The notes beneath the pieces are model-generated. The model made no database searches. It was not told the origin of the DNA and saw only the letters and a list, made by a program, of their open reading frames with translations. Below are positions 23,440 through 34,861 of a DNA stretch of 64,000 nt, one piece after another. The stretch is taken from contig CM043943.1 in the NCBI GenBank assembly GCA_014529385.2, forward strand, positions 98,778,355 to 98,842,354. Direction: 5' to 3'. This DNA is from Adiantum capillus-veneris. Its lineage: Eukaryota > Streptophyta > Polypodiopsida > Polypodiales > Pteridaceae. The translations under genes were made by a program, and so were the position numbers. How positions within the stretch are numbered: position 1 is the stretch's first letter; every line of letters begins with the position of its first letter.

Positions 23440-24359
23440 AGAACACTATCACAGGGACACAATTTCCAGTACAACCAGCAACTACAAGAACAATCCACCG
23501 TGCTCAAGGGTTGACACTAAACACTATAGCTTTTGACCCAAGTAAAATCAGGTCACATGGACTAACTTACACTAATCTCTCACGTATTTGTGATCCTACC
23601 AACCTCTACCTCCAAAAACTAAATAATGACCACATCAAAGTAGACCAAACCGTTCTAGAAGAAATCTACCACATTTGTACACAGTTAAGGTGGATCTTGG
23701 ATCAATGCAACCTTCAGAAGTTCACCCAATCCCACTTCATAATACAATCCCTAAATATTATTTCTCACCAAAACCACTTTCACAATTTAACTAGTGACAC
23801 AAGCTTAATGGCTTCCCATGTTCTATGCCTTCAAGAAACCAAAGTGCAAACAAACCAAAATATAAACATACTAAGCTACAAGCATATTAAATCTTGCGGC
23901 CCCTCCGGCTTCTCTCCATTTTACAAAGAAACAATTAACATACAAAGGCATGAAGTGGTCTCTACCTTCAACACTGAATTGATAACAACAACAACCCTCA
24001 ACCTACCCACAATACACTTTCTCACCATAATCACATTATACCGAAAGCCATCTACCCCATTCTCCTCCTTTCTTCACACACTATTTAATGTTTTGTCCTT
24101 CTCAACAAAAAATTCTCCTTCAATAATCTTAGGTGATTTCAATGTGGATGCTAACATAAGGAACCCAAACTATGCAAAGCTACATGAACTACTATCATTG
24201 TTGACCTTCCACCAACAAATTATAGAGAACACAACAATCTATGGCTCCACCTTAGACCACATCTGGACAACCAACAACTTCCCCGCCATAATCACAGGGA
24301 CTAACTACACATTTTGGTCTGACCATTCTACCTTATATCTTCTCTTCCCATTTGCATGA
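23440..24359 (+). pseudogene. Helicase C-terminus fused to APE-like endonuclease
   Basis: FPVQPATTRTIHRAQGLTLN (about 23464-23520) and HGLTYTNLSRICDPTNLYL are helicase motifs V and VI. The same open frame (23511-24359, 282 codons) then runs into an endonuclease/exonuclease/phosphatase-type domain. Counting from 23511, it has SLN (N82), CLQETK (E109), TLYRKP (Y177), ILGDFNVD (D209, N211), TLDHIW (D249, H250) and SDHSTLYLLF (D271, H272). The catalytic set looks complete. An endonuclease joined to the helicase end is the defining Helentron feature. The TGA at 24357 follows directly. Confidence 0.85.
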
Positions 24360-24513
24360 CCATCCCAACTCCCCGCCCTCCACAACATACCTTTCTAGCA
24401 GGCCCTCGTGTATTTTCACCTTGTTTTGTCTTAGTTTATTTTTGCCCAACAAAGTTCACATTATAATGCTAAAAATAGGCATAGGGAGCACAAAAAAGCA
24501 CGTGTCTACGTGG

Positions 24514-24540
24514 TTAGGTTTTCATGTTGTCAAAACCTAA
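24514..24540 (+). other. Hairpin, candidate 3' end structure of the rolling-circle element or tRNA-like SINE part
   Basis: TTAGGTTTT and AAAACCTAA form a perfect 9-bp stem around a 9-base loop, 155 bp after the transposase stop. The flanks also look tRNA-like: ACGTGGTTAGG as an A box and GGATTCAGATCC as a B box, with GTT in anticodon position. Either reading is tentative. Confidence 0.35.
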
Positions 24541-24620
24541 GTGGTGGATTCAGATCCCCCAGCTTCCGCACACGTGCGCATTTTGTCCACTCTCCATTCC
24601 CCTCGCGATTTGTGCACCTA

Positions 24621-26400
24621 GTTCTCTGTTGTTGATCCCATGACGAGGTCTTCATTAAAGACCTTGTGGACTTTAGTGTTGAGTCCTGTTCTCATCCGAA
24701 GTCTTGGAAACCGCATCCTGGTTCCCATTTGAAGCGTCTATTACTAACGATAACTCATTCCAAGTCGAAAAGAGAGTAGAAGCAGAGTCTCCTTTAATTA
24801 AGGTAAGGGGTTGTTGCCCCTAACTTTAGGCCACCTAAATTAAGGGCTAAAACACAGCATTGACACCTTGGATAAGAATTGGAACTTTCAACGATTCCTC
24901 CTTGCTGACAATTCAAGGATGCTTAAGATTTACCATTGTAAGGGGACCTCACTTGGAAGGGGGGGTAACTCAAAACTAGAAGAGGTACCCCCCACTAACT
25001 CAAAAGAATGTATCACCCCCACCCTTTCTGTGTGTGCGTGAGGCTCAGCATGTCAAATCCATCAAATGAGTGTCTCTTTTACATGACCCCTCTACGTGTG
25101 GGGGGTACATAGTACATACTACTCTATCGCGTGTGAAATGTATTTATTGCAATCTTAGTGATTCCACAAATGCCAAAAAATCAAATAGACCTAGCTCTAA
25201 GGGGGCCTTCATACTTAGTGGAAGTTCCAAACCCCGAGGAGTCTCAATAGGAGACACTGAGTTGGCACACAATTTTAGACTTGGCAAAGTGGAGACCTAA
25301 GGTCAAGATTTACATCGCCCCATCAAACTTTGATTACTATCTTGCGGTTTTAAGCACATTGTGCATTTTATCTTATTTTGCATAAAGATGGGTGGGAGGT
25401 CTAAACCCTCCCTAACGTAAACTTATTGTGAACTAATAGCATCACTTAGGGTGCTTTCTTGTAGGATATGCAACAAGGTTTTTGCTAAGTATCATTTTCT
25501 AACTATTTTCACAACACCCTTCCCTCTCATGCCAACTCAGTCATTTTTGGTCAAATTGGCTTTAGAAGGGTCGAAGTTTCCAGAATAAGACAAAAGATTG
25601 CTAGCTAGAATCAAACAAGTTGCAACTTTCTATTGCACAAAGCAAAGTCATACCACAGTTTGCATGTGAAATTCACCTTATAAGCTGAGAATTCACAATC
25701 ACTTGACAAACCATGATTTGGCACAAGAGGACAAATAGCCAGGATGAAAGTATGAAAGAATAATTAAAAGCAATGATGGATAGGACACTAGGAACACTTG
25801 TGGCGAGACTTAATGTAGGCCAAAAGAATGTCGGGCCTTACAAAGATTAAAACCATACATGCATTTAAGGTTTATTCCTCTAGGTAACTATGGTAGCTAA
25901 AGCATTATGAGTTCAAAAACAACACCTTTACCAAGATTCTCATATACTTAGTAGATTTTCATCACTTGATATTAGAATATGCGTTGTCAAAAGCAAAATA
26001 ATACATCACGTCATCAATGTGCATGAGAGGCAGAGGTGTGTGATTCCTCATTGGTTGTCCTTATCACCTTGAATCCTCCTCCTGCCTTTCCCTTTCTACA
26101 CCTAGTGAGACGTCTTCCATCGTTTGCCTTCGAAGATAAGAGGGTACGTGTATGATCCTCGATCTATACTGTCAAGACTCTGGTCCTAATGGGTGGCCTA
26201 TGGTGACTACTAGGGGTTATAAGCCTAGAGGCTAAGAGCCTAAGGGTTAGGTTATACCATAGGAGGATAGAGGGTAGCTAACCTAGGAGGTGCACCAATG
26301 GAAAGGTGTCTTAGATATAGGAGGCAAGGCATGGCTATATAGGGAATGGTTGGGTGGAGCTTCAGTGTGAATATCCACCTATATTATGGGACTTGACAGA
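24621..26400. other. Non-coding DNA
   Basis: No gene supported. A small hairpin, AGGTCTT/AAGACCT, occurs at about 24650. The rest is unique-looking with short frames only. Confidence 0.5.
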
Positions 26401-28045
26401 GTCTTCAATTGAAATTGCTTCGCATCTGCACATGCAATCACACTTTTCAGGCGATTTCTAGCAAGAATACGATGTAGAAGCTGTAAGGTCTTTGACCCCG
26501 ACCAAAAAAAGAGCACCATTGTACCATGAAAAGATCATAATGAAAAAAGTTACTATTTTTAGCAGTTTTCCAAATTCTGTCTCAGTGCCATGATGTTTAG
26601 AATGTTTTAAAGCTTCGAAATGTGAATTAAAATAATTTTTGTAATTTTTTTTCCAAAAATAGTAAGTCATCCGACCCGTCCAGTTTTGACCATCTCGAAA
26701 AACTGCATCCGTACCCCAAATTTGAAAAAAATGCATTTTTGGACCTCGAGGGCTGCTAAATATGGTAGGTACTCGGACCAGTACGTCTTAGTTAGAGCTT
26801 AGTATAGCAATTTACGGCATTAAATTCCGACTGGTATGACCCGTTTTAGCCTAAAAACAATTTTTCCTAAGGTTGTGCGGGGAGGCACTGGGACTCGGGT
26901 ATTGTGCGGGAACTCACTCCAGGGCACTGCAGACCCAATCTAGAAGCTAGGGGACGCCCTCTCTCACAAGTACAGCTCGTGGGGGCTTATCCATGCAAGG
27001 GAGAGAGAGAGTGAGTGAGTTCTGGAGCAAGTTGGACACTTGTTAAGTGTATAACTGAAGCTGCCTTGCATGAAATGAGTGCTCTCCAGATGAATATAGC
27101 AGCACAATTCGAATTTCAGCTTGGAGGAGCCTATTTAAAGGTGTGCTCACACACACACACATATATGCTCACACACACCCAGTACACACACACACACACA
27201 CCTACACACACCTTGGGGAGGTGCTGCTGGCACACACAGTTTTTGAAGGAGAAGCAAGGAGGGAGGTGCTGCCAAAATTCTCATCTTGAGAACTCATTTG
27301 GATCAAAAAATCAAGAGGATTCTCAGCCCCTAAACACAGTAATCATGGTTTAATTCCTGCTCTTCTTAATTCTCTTCATTATTCTCCAAATTCCTCGTCT
27401 ACTATGCTTAATCCTAGCCATAATTCCCAATAGTTGCTCTCTAGTTTTACATAGCTATACTCCATTACATAATCATCATCCAATAGCTAATTATGCAGCT
27501 ATTCATCACTCTTAATCACTGATTAATAAATGATTAGGAGAGATTTCTCTCTCTAGACAACATAGTTAATTAATTGTCAGCCGATAATAATGTAGATTTT
27601 GATGAAATTCATCCTTTTACCACTCAATAGTGTTGTAATTAAGTTAGATTCAATTTTCTCACACATTAAGATGTGATTAAGAAAAAATTAATCCATCATT
27701 AAGCCACTAAGAAGAGAATTTTCTATCACCTATGTATGCGGTAACTCTGCATCTTTCTAATTGCACTAGGAAAGTGATTGAGCTTGCTTAATTCATCTCT
27801 CTTGTAAATTAATTAGTAAAATTCTGAGATTCTTAATCATCTAAGCCAAGTGATTAACTTTAGAGCCGGTTCCCATAGGACAAGTAAAGTATTATCCATA
27901 AAATTACTATGTCTCGAAGGAAAAATCTAACCATCTCGTATAAGGAGGATTGTTCAATGATTCTAATCTTCCATTTGGATTGTTATGATGCTCTCGGGCC
28001 TTAGCTCTTTTCTTCAAGTTTATCATTTAAAGTAGTGAGTATAAA
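26401..28045 (+). promoter_or_regulatory. LTR-like or promoter-like non-coding region with TATA motif
   Basis: TATTTAAAG at about 27130-27138 lies some 900 bp upstream of a short ORF starting at 28046, with (CA)n at 27150-27215 between them. The arrangement would suit an LTR or a promoter and long leader, but no LTR borders, PBS or repeated copy were found. Confidence 0.25.
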
Positions 28046-28216
28046 ATGGCCCCGGTTAAGAGAACTCGCTTCGGTGGTGCCCACGACCGCGAGGCGAGAA
28101 CGAGCAATGTGAATGGGAAAGGAAAAGCTCCCATGGACGAACAAGCACCGGCCATCTCACGGGCCATTGACGAAGAAATGGAAGAGGTAGGTCACAATTT
28201 TATTCAAGTTGTTTAA
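28046..28216 (+). CDS. Short basic ORF, possible first exon (unknown)
   Basis: Open frame of 56 codons starting MAPVKRTRFGGAHDREAR and continuing with a Lys/Glu-rich stretch. A strong splice-donor match, GAGGTAGGT, occurs at 28184-28192, so this may be a 47-codon first exon rather than a complete gene. The start resembles Gag N-termini but I recognise no domain. Confidence 0.25.
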   Translation: MAPVKRTRFGGAHDREARTSNVNGKGKAPMDEQAPAISRAIDEEMEEVGHNFIQVV

Positions 28217-29683
28217 TTTAACATTTCATACGATAAGTTAGAAAAGAACATATCCCTAAACATGTTGGAGAAATCCGACGGAAACCTCGGCATTTGAATT
28301 CAATTGTATATTAAAGTCTAAGTAGGAAAGAATGATTGATGGATATACTAATTGAAATAGGAAATAATGTCTGCTAGGGAAAATTTAGCTTGGCATGTTC
28401 ATTTCTATTTCCAATGTTGATACTAGTCCGAACCCCCTCCTGACACAGGGGGTAGAGTTCCTAGTTAAGGGCTCTTGAATCCACGACTGTTGGTTAAGCG
28501 GTGGATACCCATGACTTGCTTTCTATGCGGTGGGAACCCACGTCTTGCTTTCTATGCGGTGGGAATGTCCATATCGTGCTTTCTATGCGGTGGACAACCT
28601 AGTTGTATGGGTAGCTAGGCGACAACAGGAGGAGTAAACTCTCGTTGGAGGGGGGATGTTGTACCTCCAGAACATTGGAATTTTAATGAATAAGTTTGAG
28701 TAGAATTTTTACTAGAATACTGTCTTGGCGCCGCTTTGCAATATTGGTTGAAGGGCTGTCTTAACGAACATTGTGACTTGGAATCTAATCAAGGAATGTT
28801 TATGTTGAACAATTATTGTGATAGTAATTAGGACACACAAGGAAGTGTGAGTGTGGGGGTGGAAAGTGGGGGCTTGTCTCAGGTTGCCAATGCCTATGAG
28901 AAGGGTGGTCCCGATTGGTCGGGAACTCTCTGTCCCCATAGTGTTTAAATCGATACTAGTAATACTCATTGCCCCTAGAGCGGCGAAGTCTCAAGTGTAC
29001 GTGCCTCTGAAACATGGGAAAAAAGGTACTCGGGATTTCTCTCCTCTTGGAAGGTGGGTCTTACGATCACTAGATAGGTTAAGTACGCTTCCCCTGCGAG
29101 GTGGAGCTAGATCTCATTGCTAGTAGGCTCGAACTCGACTCACTTTGTGATGAGAGATCGTTCGCTAGTTGAACCCTGAACCACTTTGTTTGCTTCCACT
29201 GTAGATCTAGTGGCCACCAGGTTCACCATCAGATCCGCCGTTTGATATGGCGGGGTGGGGACCTCACAGAAGCATGGTTGGTGTTCCAAGAACATTCTCA
29301 ATAGACAACATGAAGTTTTACCCCCCGTCTGGAGTTATTCGTGCCCTCAAAATCTCGTTCTAACTAGCATAGAGCAAAGTACTTTATATATTCTTTCATA
29401 TTCACAAAGTGTGATTTTCTTCATCTCTTCCACAAAATTTGCTGCTGTTTTTACCCGGAACACTTCTTCACTTCAAGTTAAATCCATCCAAGTCACGAAA
29501 ATTTGCATGCAAGCTACAATTCCTTACATGTAACACTAAATCTCACATGCATGGTGAATTTTATGGGTGCCAACCAAGCAAGCTTTGGAGTGAGTTTTTC
29601 TTCTCTTTTTGCTTATGTTTCATAACTCGCTCCAAAAGCTTTTAGGGCAAGTGTTTATTTTCTTTTTCTCCTTCTCTCGTTCT

Positions 29684-29738
<55 letters not shown>

Positions 29739-30165
29739 TCTAGAGGATATGAGACTCTTCATCCATGGTGTTATCCTGGGGTTTGGTTTCACCCTTGGCA
29801 TTCATTGACTACAAAAAATATCTCACTTGTTTGAGATCTTGCTCTCATAGAGCTTCCAACCATGACATTGGTTGATTAGCCGGGAAAGGCCTCTTGGTTA
29901 AAGTAGCCTTGTAAAGGACTTTTTTTCATTATATTTTTTTTCATTATTAGGCCATCCTGTGTGGGCTCCGAGGATGTGGCGAGGTGGTTTTCTTTCCGGT
30001 TTTATACCGTGCAGCCAGCCAATGACAGGAGAAAAGGAAAGCTTTATAAGGTGAGCATTAAGCTCACTTAGTTTTCATTCTGCAAGTGTGTGTGTGTGTG
30101 TGTGTTTTCTCATTGTGTGCATACTCTATTCATTGTCCAAAGCTTCACTTGAGGGTCTCCATAGC
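28217..30165. other. Non-coding DNA with small tandem repeat and (CT)n
   Basis: At 28498-28600 a unit of 29-31 bp (GCGGTGGGAACCCACG... CTTGCTTTCTAT) occurs about three and a half times. A (CT)n tract occupies about 29688-29733. No gene recognised. Confidence 0.6.
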
Positions 30166-30204
30166 ATGGCTCCTAACAAGAAGAACATTATGGATTCAAC
30201 AGAG
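30166..30204 (+). other. Possible short first exon (unknown)
   Basis: ATGGCTCCTAACAAGAAGAA begins 13 codons ending exactly at CAGAG|GTAAGG, a strong donor. Like the ORF at 28046 it starts Met-Ala-Pro with basic residues and ends before a GT donor. Upstream at about 30040 is a TTTATAAGG motif. Function unknown; could be chance. Confidence 0.2.
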
Positions 30205-31482
30205 GTAAGGGCGAAAATTTTGTTTGCTTCAAATACTTCTTATCATTTCGGGTATGGCATGGTTTTTTTTGGATTTACTGCCACAACATGGGTTGGTGGT
30301 GATGAAAATTAAGCATGTTTATATAAAAAATTGAAGGGGTTTTTGACCTCGTACTGCTGCTCTTACTGCTCCTATTTGGGTGGATCTAGTTATGGCTTGG
30401 CTTGCTGAGCTTGACATTGGGAAATGACGGTGTAAATTCTTGCCAATGCTCTTCTGGTATGAGTCTTCTCAGCAATCTGAGGATTGATTTGCTAGCTGGT
30501 CTTTATGAGCAGCTTGCATGGTATAAACACTTTTTTGCCTTTATCTTTACGGGTTTGTCTTCCCCAGCCTCTTTGCTGAGATGAGTAGAACTTGGTACTG
30601 ATAGAATGCTATTGTTGGGAATTGAAACTGTAAGTTGGTTGCATAAGCATCATATGGTTGAAGCTTGTTTTGCTGGTTAATCCATGGATCTCTCACTAAT
30701 GATTCTACTGGTTCTGTTCTCTACGGATTAATACTGGTTATAAAATATCTATTGAACATAAACATTGAGAATTTTTTAGAAATGTTCTCTTATTGCTGCT
30801 TCTGACTTTATTCAAAAAATTTGAAGCATATGATTGGGCTGGACATGCCGATCGATTCATTACCAGTTACTAGTATTGGGATGTACGGCCATATGGAGAG
30901 GAATGATAACTCCTTTTCTGGTTTTTTATGATTTTAGGAGAAAAGACCAGCTAATTTTCATACACTGGCTTGGAAATTGCCTAATGATATCCTATTGCAT
31001 GCCATGATTGGCTTGAATTACGGGTCAAAATTTAACACACATAGCTAAATTAAAGAAATTTTGCATATACATTGGATGGGTTTGCTGTCTATACTGGCTG
31101 ACTAGCCAATCTTGTCACATTATCCCACCTGGTTTTTTAACTGAGCAAAATAACACAGTGCTATTTACAAGTACTTGAGAAGGTATGGTCTTTTACTGGT
31201 TGGTTTTGGGAAAAGGAATGTGGTGGCATGAATGTACATAGGTAAAATTTGACTTGCCGATTAAATATATTGATAAATGCAGATTATATCTCTCATTTAT
31301 GATATTTTGATATTGTTCCTATTGGAATGAAACTAGTCTTCGACTTTCCTGGATAATCTTGTTGGTACAGGACTTCTACTGTACTGGTATTGGTTCTCTC
31401 TTTATCCGTATAGAGAATATGGAAAGAATATTGTAGGGATTGCACACGGCGCCAGGTCCGTGCCTGTTGGCGAGTGGCAAAG
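30205..31482. other. Non-coding DNA left of the 13.8-kb element
   Basis: AT-rich, no supported gene. This is the left flank of the large retrotransposon insertion; its former neighbour resumes at 45283. Confidence 0.5.
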
Positions 31483-32040
31483 TGTGTGCTCCTTGCCGCA
31501 CTGTGTGCGAGCCATAGATGGCTCCAAGCACACAACTAGCTTAACTAGTAAGCTCAGAAGAGGGCAATGGTGTGTCACTCACCGCTCTATGCTCCTGCCG
31601 TGGAGGATTCCTCGCCGCGAAGAAGAAGAAACTGCAGTCGTGCCGCGCTCAACCGCTTCGCCACCATCGTGCCTTCGTAATGCTCGATCGCACACACACT
31701 CTCCCTCTCTCTCTCTCTCTCACATACACACACACACAAGGAGGTGAAGAAGAAGAAGATGGAGATGGAGATGGAGCAAGAGCACTCTTCTATTGCACAA
31801 ATGAGAGAATAAGTGAATTTTAGGTTTAGTTGGCTTTTATATGAGCTCACCCCATTCACACTTGGGCGCCCATGCTTAGCCAACTAATCCCTTGAATGTC
31901 CCAGTTAGAGTGCGCCTCTCATCGGCGATCACTCTTACCCTTTTCCTATTGGTCCGACAAGCCCGGTACCTGACTCTACCAAATACATAATACACGTCCG
32001 TCATAGGTGATGGGGTGTCCGTGAGCCGTGAGGGTTAACA
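31483..32040 (-). repeat. 3' LTR of the 13.8-kb element
   Basis: 558 bp. On the plus strand it starts TGTGTGCTCC and ends GGGTTAACA. It is nearly identical to 44698-45282 but lacks a 27-bp segment after CACTGT. Confidence 0.95.
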
Positions 32041-32053
32041 TGCCCCCCTTCTT
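32041..32053 (-). promoter_or_regulatory. Polypurine tract of the 13.8-kb element
   Basis: The minus strand reads AAGAAGGGGGGCA directly before the 3' LTR start TGTTAACCC. It would prime plus-strand DNA synthesis. Confidence 0.85.
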
Positions 32054-33414
32054 GATGTAGATTCCGTCCTCGGAAGCTATTGAGTTGAAGCTCGTTCGTC
32101 GAGGTGGAAGAGCATTTGAGATGAATGTCCTTAGCCTTCTTCAGTCACTGCAAAATCAAACAACATTGGCACAGTAATTGCATTCTCATAAGTGATTAAA
32201 AAGCATATGCAGTTTTAGGTAGACAAATTGATTGGTAAAAGAATTTCAAACAATTTGTCAGCAATGAACATTAAATTTCAATGTAATCAAATGCATAAAT
32301 AGATGTAAAGGTAAAAAATTAAACAAGTCTGGGGTCGCTAATTTGACGGTCGAAAGGCACTAGAGATCGAATATTAATACCATGGGTAAGCTTCTTAATT
32401 TTCTCTGGTCAATTAAGCTGTTTAATCGCGAGAGCCAAGTATTTCTTGTTCGAGGGCTGACTAGAGGCTATACTTAGAGGACCTTGTAGTTAAGCTACGA
32501 TAAAAGGAATTTCTCATGAAATCATCGCCTGACTGATTACCTTTTCTTTGACCCCCCAAAGTGTTTTCACACTGATTCAATTTGATGTGTGTGCTTATTT
32601 TGTATGCCTTGGGTTTTTTGCTTTTCAAGGAAAAGCGCCCATACTGGGAACCTCTAGGGCTCTAGTACCATAGGCAATACATGTGAGTGAAGTACCAAAT
32701 CAAGCTGAGATTTCTCTTCCAGCTTAAGATTTTACAGTGTGGCACTTTGATTTTTTGTTTGTTCATTTTCAGCATTTTAATTTTGTAACTTTGGGGGGTC
32801 ATATAACACTGATACACCTCCCCAGGCTCATCACACTAGTAAACTCCCTTTATAATACTTAAGCGAAAGGTCAATAGGGTCAAGCCCACTAGAAAGCCCT
32901 AGTACATTTCACACAATGCTGCCTAAATCGGATTAAGAACCTAAGTAACCATTGATTATTAGGAAGGCATTCCCCATGGTATTAAGAGAAGATTTCTAAC
33001 ACCTAACTTGGTCAAACTAGCTTAGTCGGACTACTTGATTTTTAAACCTAGACAAGTGATTATGACAAAAAATTACATTGAATTAAATGTTTGATACTAA
33101 GCAAATGCGGTGAATATTAGGCTACCAATCACAATTAAAGTAGACAATCATAGATGCAAAAAAGATAAGGGGCAATGCTAATGGACAAGAAACACTTGTT
33201 TGTGTCGATGGTCACGCTTGATTTGAAGAGTGAGTCGAGATAAAGATTCCATGAAGGTCCAAATCCTATCAATAGCAACACGCTCATGTACACACTAGGA
33301 AACAAAAGGAATACCTCCAAGAGGCACATTAGTGGGAAAAGGTACCAACACTTATTGAACACAACAAAAAACATAAGGAACCCTAACCTAATTATTTGCA
33401 CTCTCCCTAGAGAG
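32054..33414 (-). other. 3' untranslated region of the 13.8-kb element
   Basis: About 1.35 kb between the last ORF and the PPT; only short frames, nothing recognised. Confidence 0.6.
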
Positions 33415-33873
33415 TCAAGGGAATAGGATGTTGTAGAGGTTGGGGGGAAACCCTAAGGCTAAACCCCTATCCTCGTTGTTGAGATAAACAAAGTCATCAT
33501 CCATGAGATCATATGTGCCATCCGTGTAGTCCTGTAAATTTTCTTCTTCATCATAGGTGCCCATGTTTACTAAGAAGGTCACTAGACGCCTATAGTCATC
33601 TTGGTTAAAAGGGTAAGCTTGTGCAATGGGAGAAACGCTCTCTTCTAAGTATGGATCAGACGTGGTCAAGAGACGTATCAGCCATTCTAACTCCTCAAAA
33701 TTCCTCTCACATGCTAGCGTACCTATCAAATCCCATTCACATGCAAGCACTGGAAAGACCATGTGAAATATTTGTGAAAAGTAACGAGGGTACCTCTCAC
33801 CCAAGGCAGGAGTGGATGACTCTAGCGTACTAGCCATATCTGTACACGAAAATAGATGATGGTTAGAGTGCAA
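33415..33873 (-). CDS. 3' accessory ORF of the 13.8-kb element (unknown)
   Basis: An intact 152-codon frame downstream of the integrase, in a different frame from it. The protein is acidic and aromatic-rich (for example FHMVFPVLACEWDLIG and DDDFVYLNNEDRG), with no signal peptide or clear membrane segment. Athila elements carry an extra ORF in this position, sometimes called env-like, but nothing here supports an envelope role. Function unknown. Confidence 0.45.
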   Translation of the reverse strand: MHSNHHLFSCTDMASTLESSTPALGERYPRYFSQIFHMVFPVLACEWDLIGTLACERNFEELEWLIRLLTTSDPYLEESVSPIAQAYPFNQDDYRRLVTFLVNMGTYDEEENLQDYTDGTYDLMDDDFVYLNNEDRGLALGFPPNLYNILFP

Positions 33874-34084
33874 ATATTACAAGGGTCGTGTTCTTGTGCA
33901 TAATTTGTTTTTATGATTTTGTGTTATGGCTCTTGCTCTTTTACTTTTTTATCTTGTTTTAGTGAGTATAAGGCTTTATATATACATTCCCTAAGATTGG
34001 AGATTAAGAGGTCAGGGAGAAAGGTTGAGAGGGAAGCAAGTGAATAATGGATATCCACAAACACTCCCCCCTTCCTTGGGTAGA

Positions 34085-34846
34085 TCATACCGTTTGAAAT
34101 GATGTCGTCACCCTTTGAAACCAATTGTTCCAGTTGGTAATAGGTGAGGATTTTTGCCAGTAGTTTTCTATTACCCTAAGTGCCTCGTCAAGTTGCAAGG
34201 GTGGTAAGGTACTCTCCCAGGATCGAACTTGAAGTGGTTCATCAGGTGATTCTTGAACACTGGGAGGAGTGGATTCTTTTGTAGCTTCATGGAGGTCCAC
34301 TACTATAGATGGAGGTTGTGTAGAAGCTTTTACCTCTATGGATGTATTACATGAGGAGCTAGAAGCTTCATGGAACTCCCCCCTTCCTGAGCTAGGTGGA
34401 ATAAATTGGTTTTGCCTTGGAGCCCAAACTAGCTCTGGACTAGGTGTGTAGCATTCTGTGATCTTTCCCTTCCCACGGTCTGCCATTGGCTTTAACGTTA
34501 CACTGTTTGACTCATATGGTTTAGGTGTCGATAGGGAAGGACACATTTTACGTTTAGGTACCCAAATTTGCTCATTTCCATCATAGTAGCCTTGGGCTTC
34601 TAATAGTCATTTTGGAATCCATTGTGATTTGGTCTTGAATCTCCTAGAGCGCGCTCTTGGTTCTCCAGGGAAATTTTTTCTTGAAATGGATGGGAGGGTT
34701 GAGGTAGTTGGAAGTAAGGCCTTGGGGACCCATTGATATGTACTCTTAGGTCGTGTAGGTTGAGTACTTGCAATATTACTGCTTGCTGCAACTACAAGTG
34801 TTGAAGTGCTAGGTTCATGGGTAGCCGGCAAAGACGAGTTAACCAC
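34085..34846 (-). pseudogene. 3' accessory ORF with repeated W-[VIA]-P-[KR] motif
   Basis: One frame with a single internal TGA (about 34605). It is in frame with the integrase ORF upstream, separated only by a TAA and nine codons. The peptide repeats a short motif four times: YQWVPKALLP, SQWIPK, QIWVPKRK and LVWAPRQNQF, in a Ser/Thr/Pro-rich setting. The C-terminus has LDEALRVIENYWQK and NWNNWFQRV. No known domain recognised. It may be the tail of the polyprotein if the TAA arose by mutation, or a separate product. Confidence 0.45.
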
Positions 34847-34861
34847 CTTGGCTTGTGAATG

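Larger units (their letters stand above)
16541..24620 (+). mobile_element. Helentron/Helitron2-like rolling-circle transposon, decayed
   Basis: On one strand in order: an RPA-like gene, a Cys-rich Helitron N-terminal domain, Rep with HUH and two-tyrosine motifs, a PIF1-type helicase with Walker A, Walker B and C-terminal motifs, and an APE-like endonuclease in the same frame as the helicase end. Helitron transposases join Rep and helicase; a C-terminal endonuclease is known from Helentrons, described mainly in animals. Several frameshifts and stops separate the pieces. The termini are not defined; the right end may lie near hairpins at 24514-24540 or about 24650. No LTR element interrupts it. 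Confidence 0.8.

Noticed and set aside
24500-24575. Functional tRNA-Asn gene
   Set aside because: No 7-bp acceptor stem, a 9-base anticodon loop and weak A/B boxes; at most a tRNA-derived remnant.
26458-26736. 92-codon minus-strand frame
   Set aside because: AT-rich, low-complexity composition, no motif, no upstream signals; treated as chance.
31448-31454. TGGCGCC (minus strand) as a third tRNA-Asp primer-binding site
   Set aside because: Only seven bases match, the following bases do not continue the tRNA complement, and no LTR edge adjoins it.
31587-31883. Near-identical 98-codon frames at 31587-31883 and 44829-45125
   Set aside because: Both lie inside the two LTRs of the 13.8-kb element; the similarity is LTR identity, not a duplicated gene.
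33415-33873. Envelope gene of an Athila-type element
   Set aside because: Position fits, but there is no signal peptide, transmembrane segment or glycoprotein-like pattern; left as unknown.
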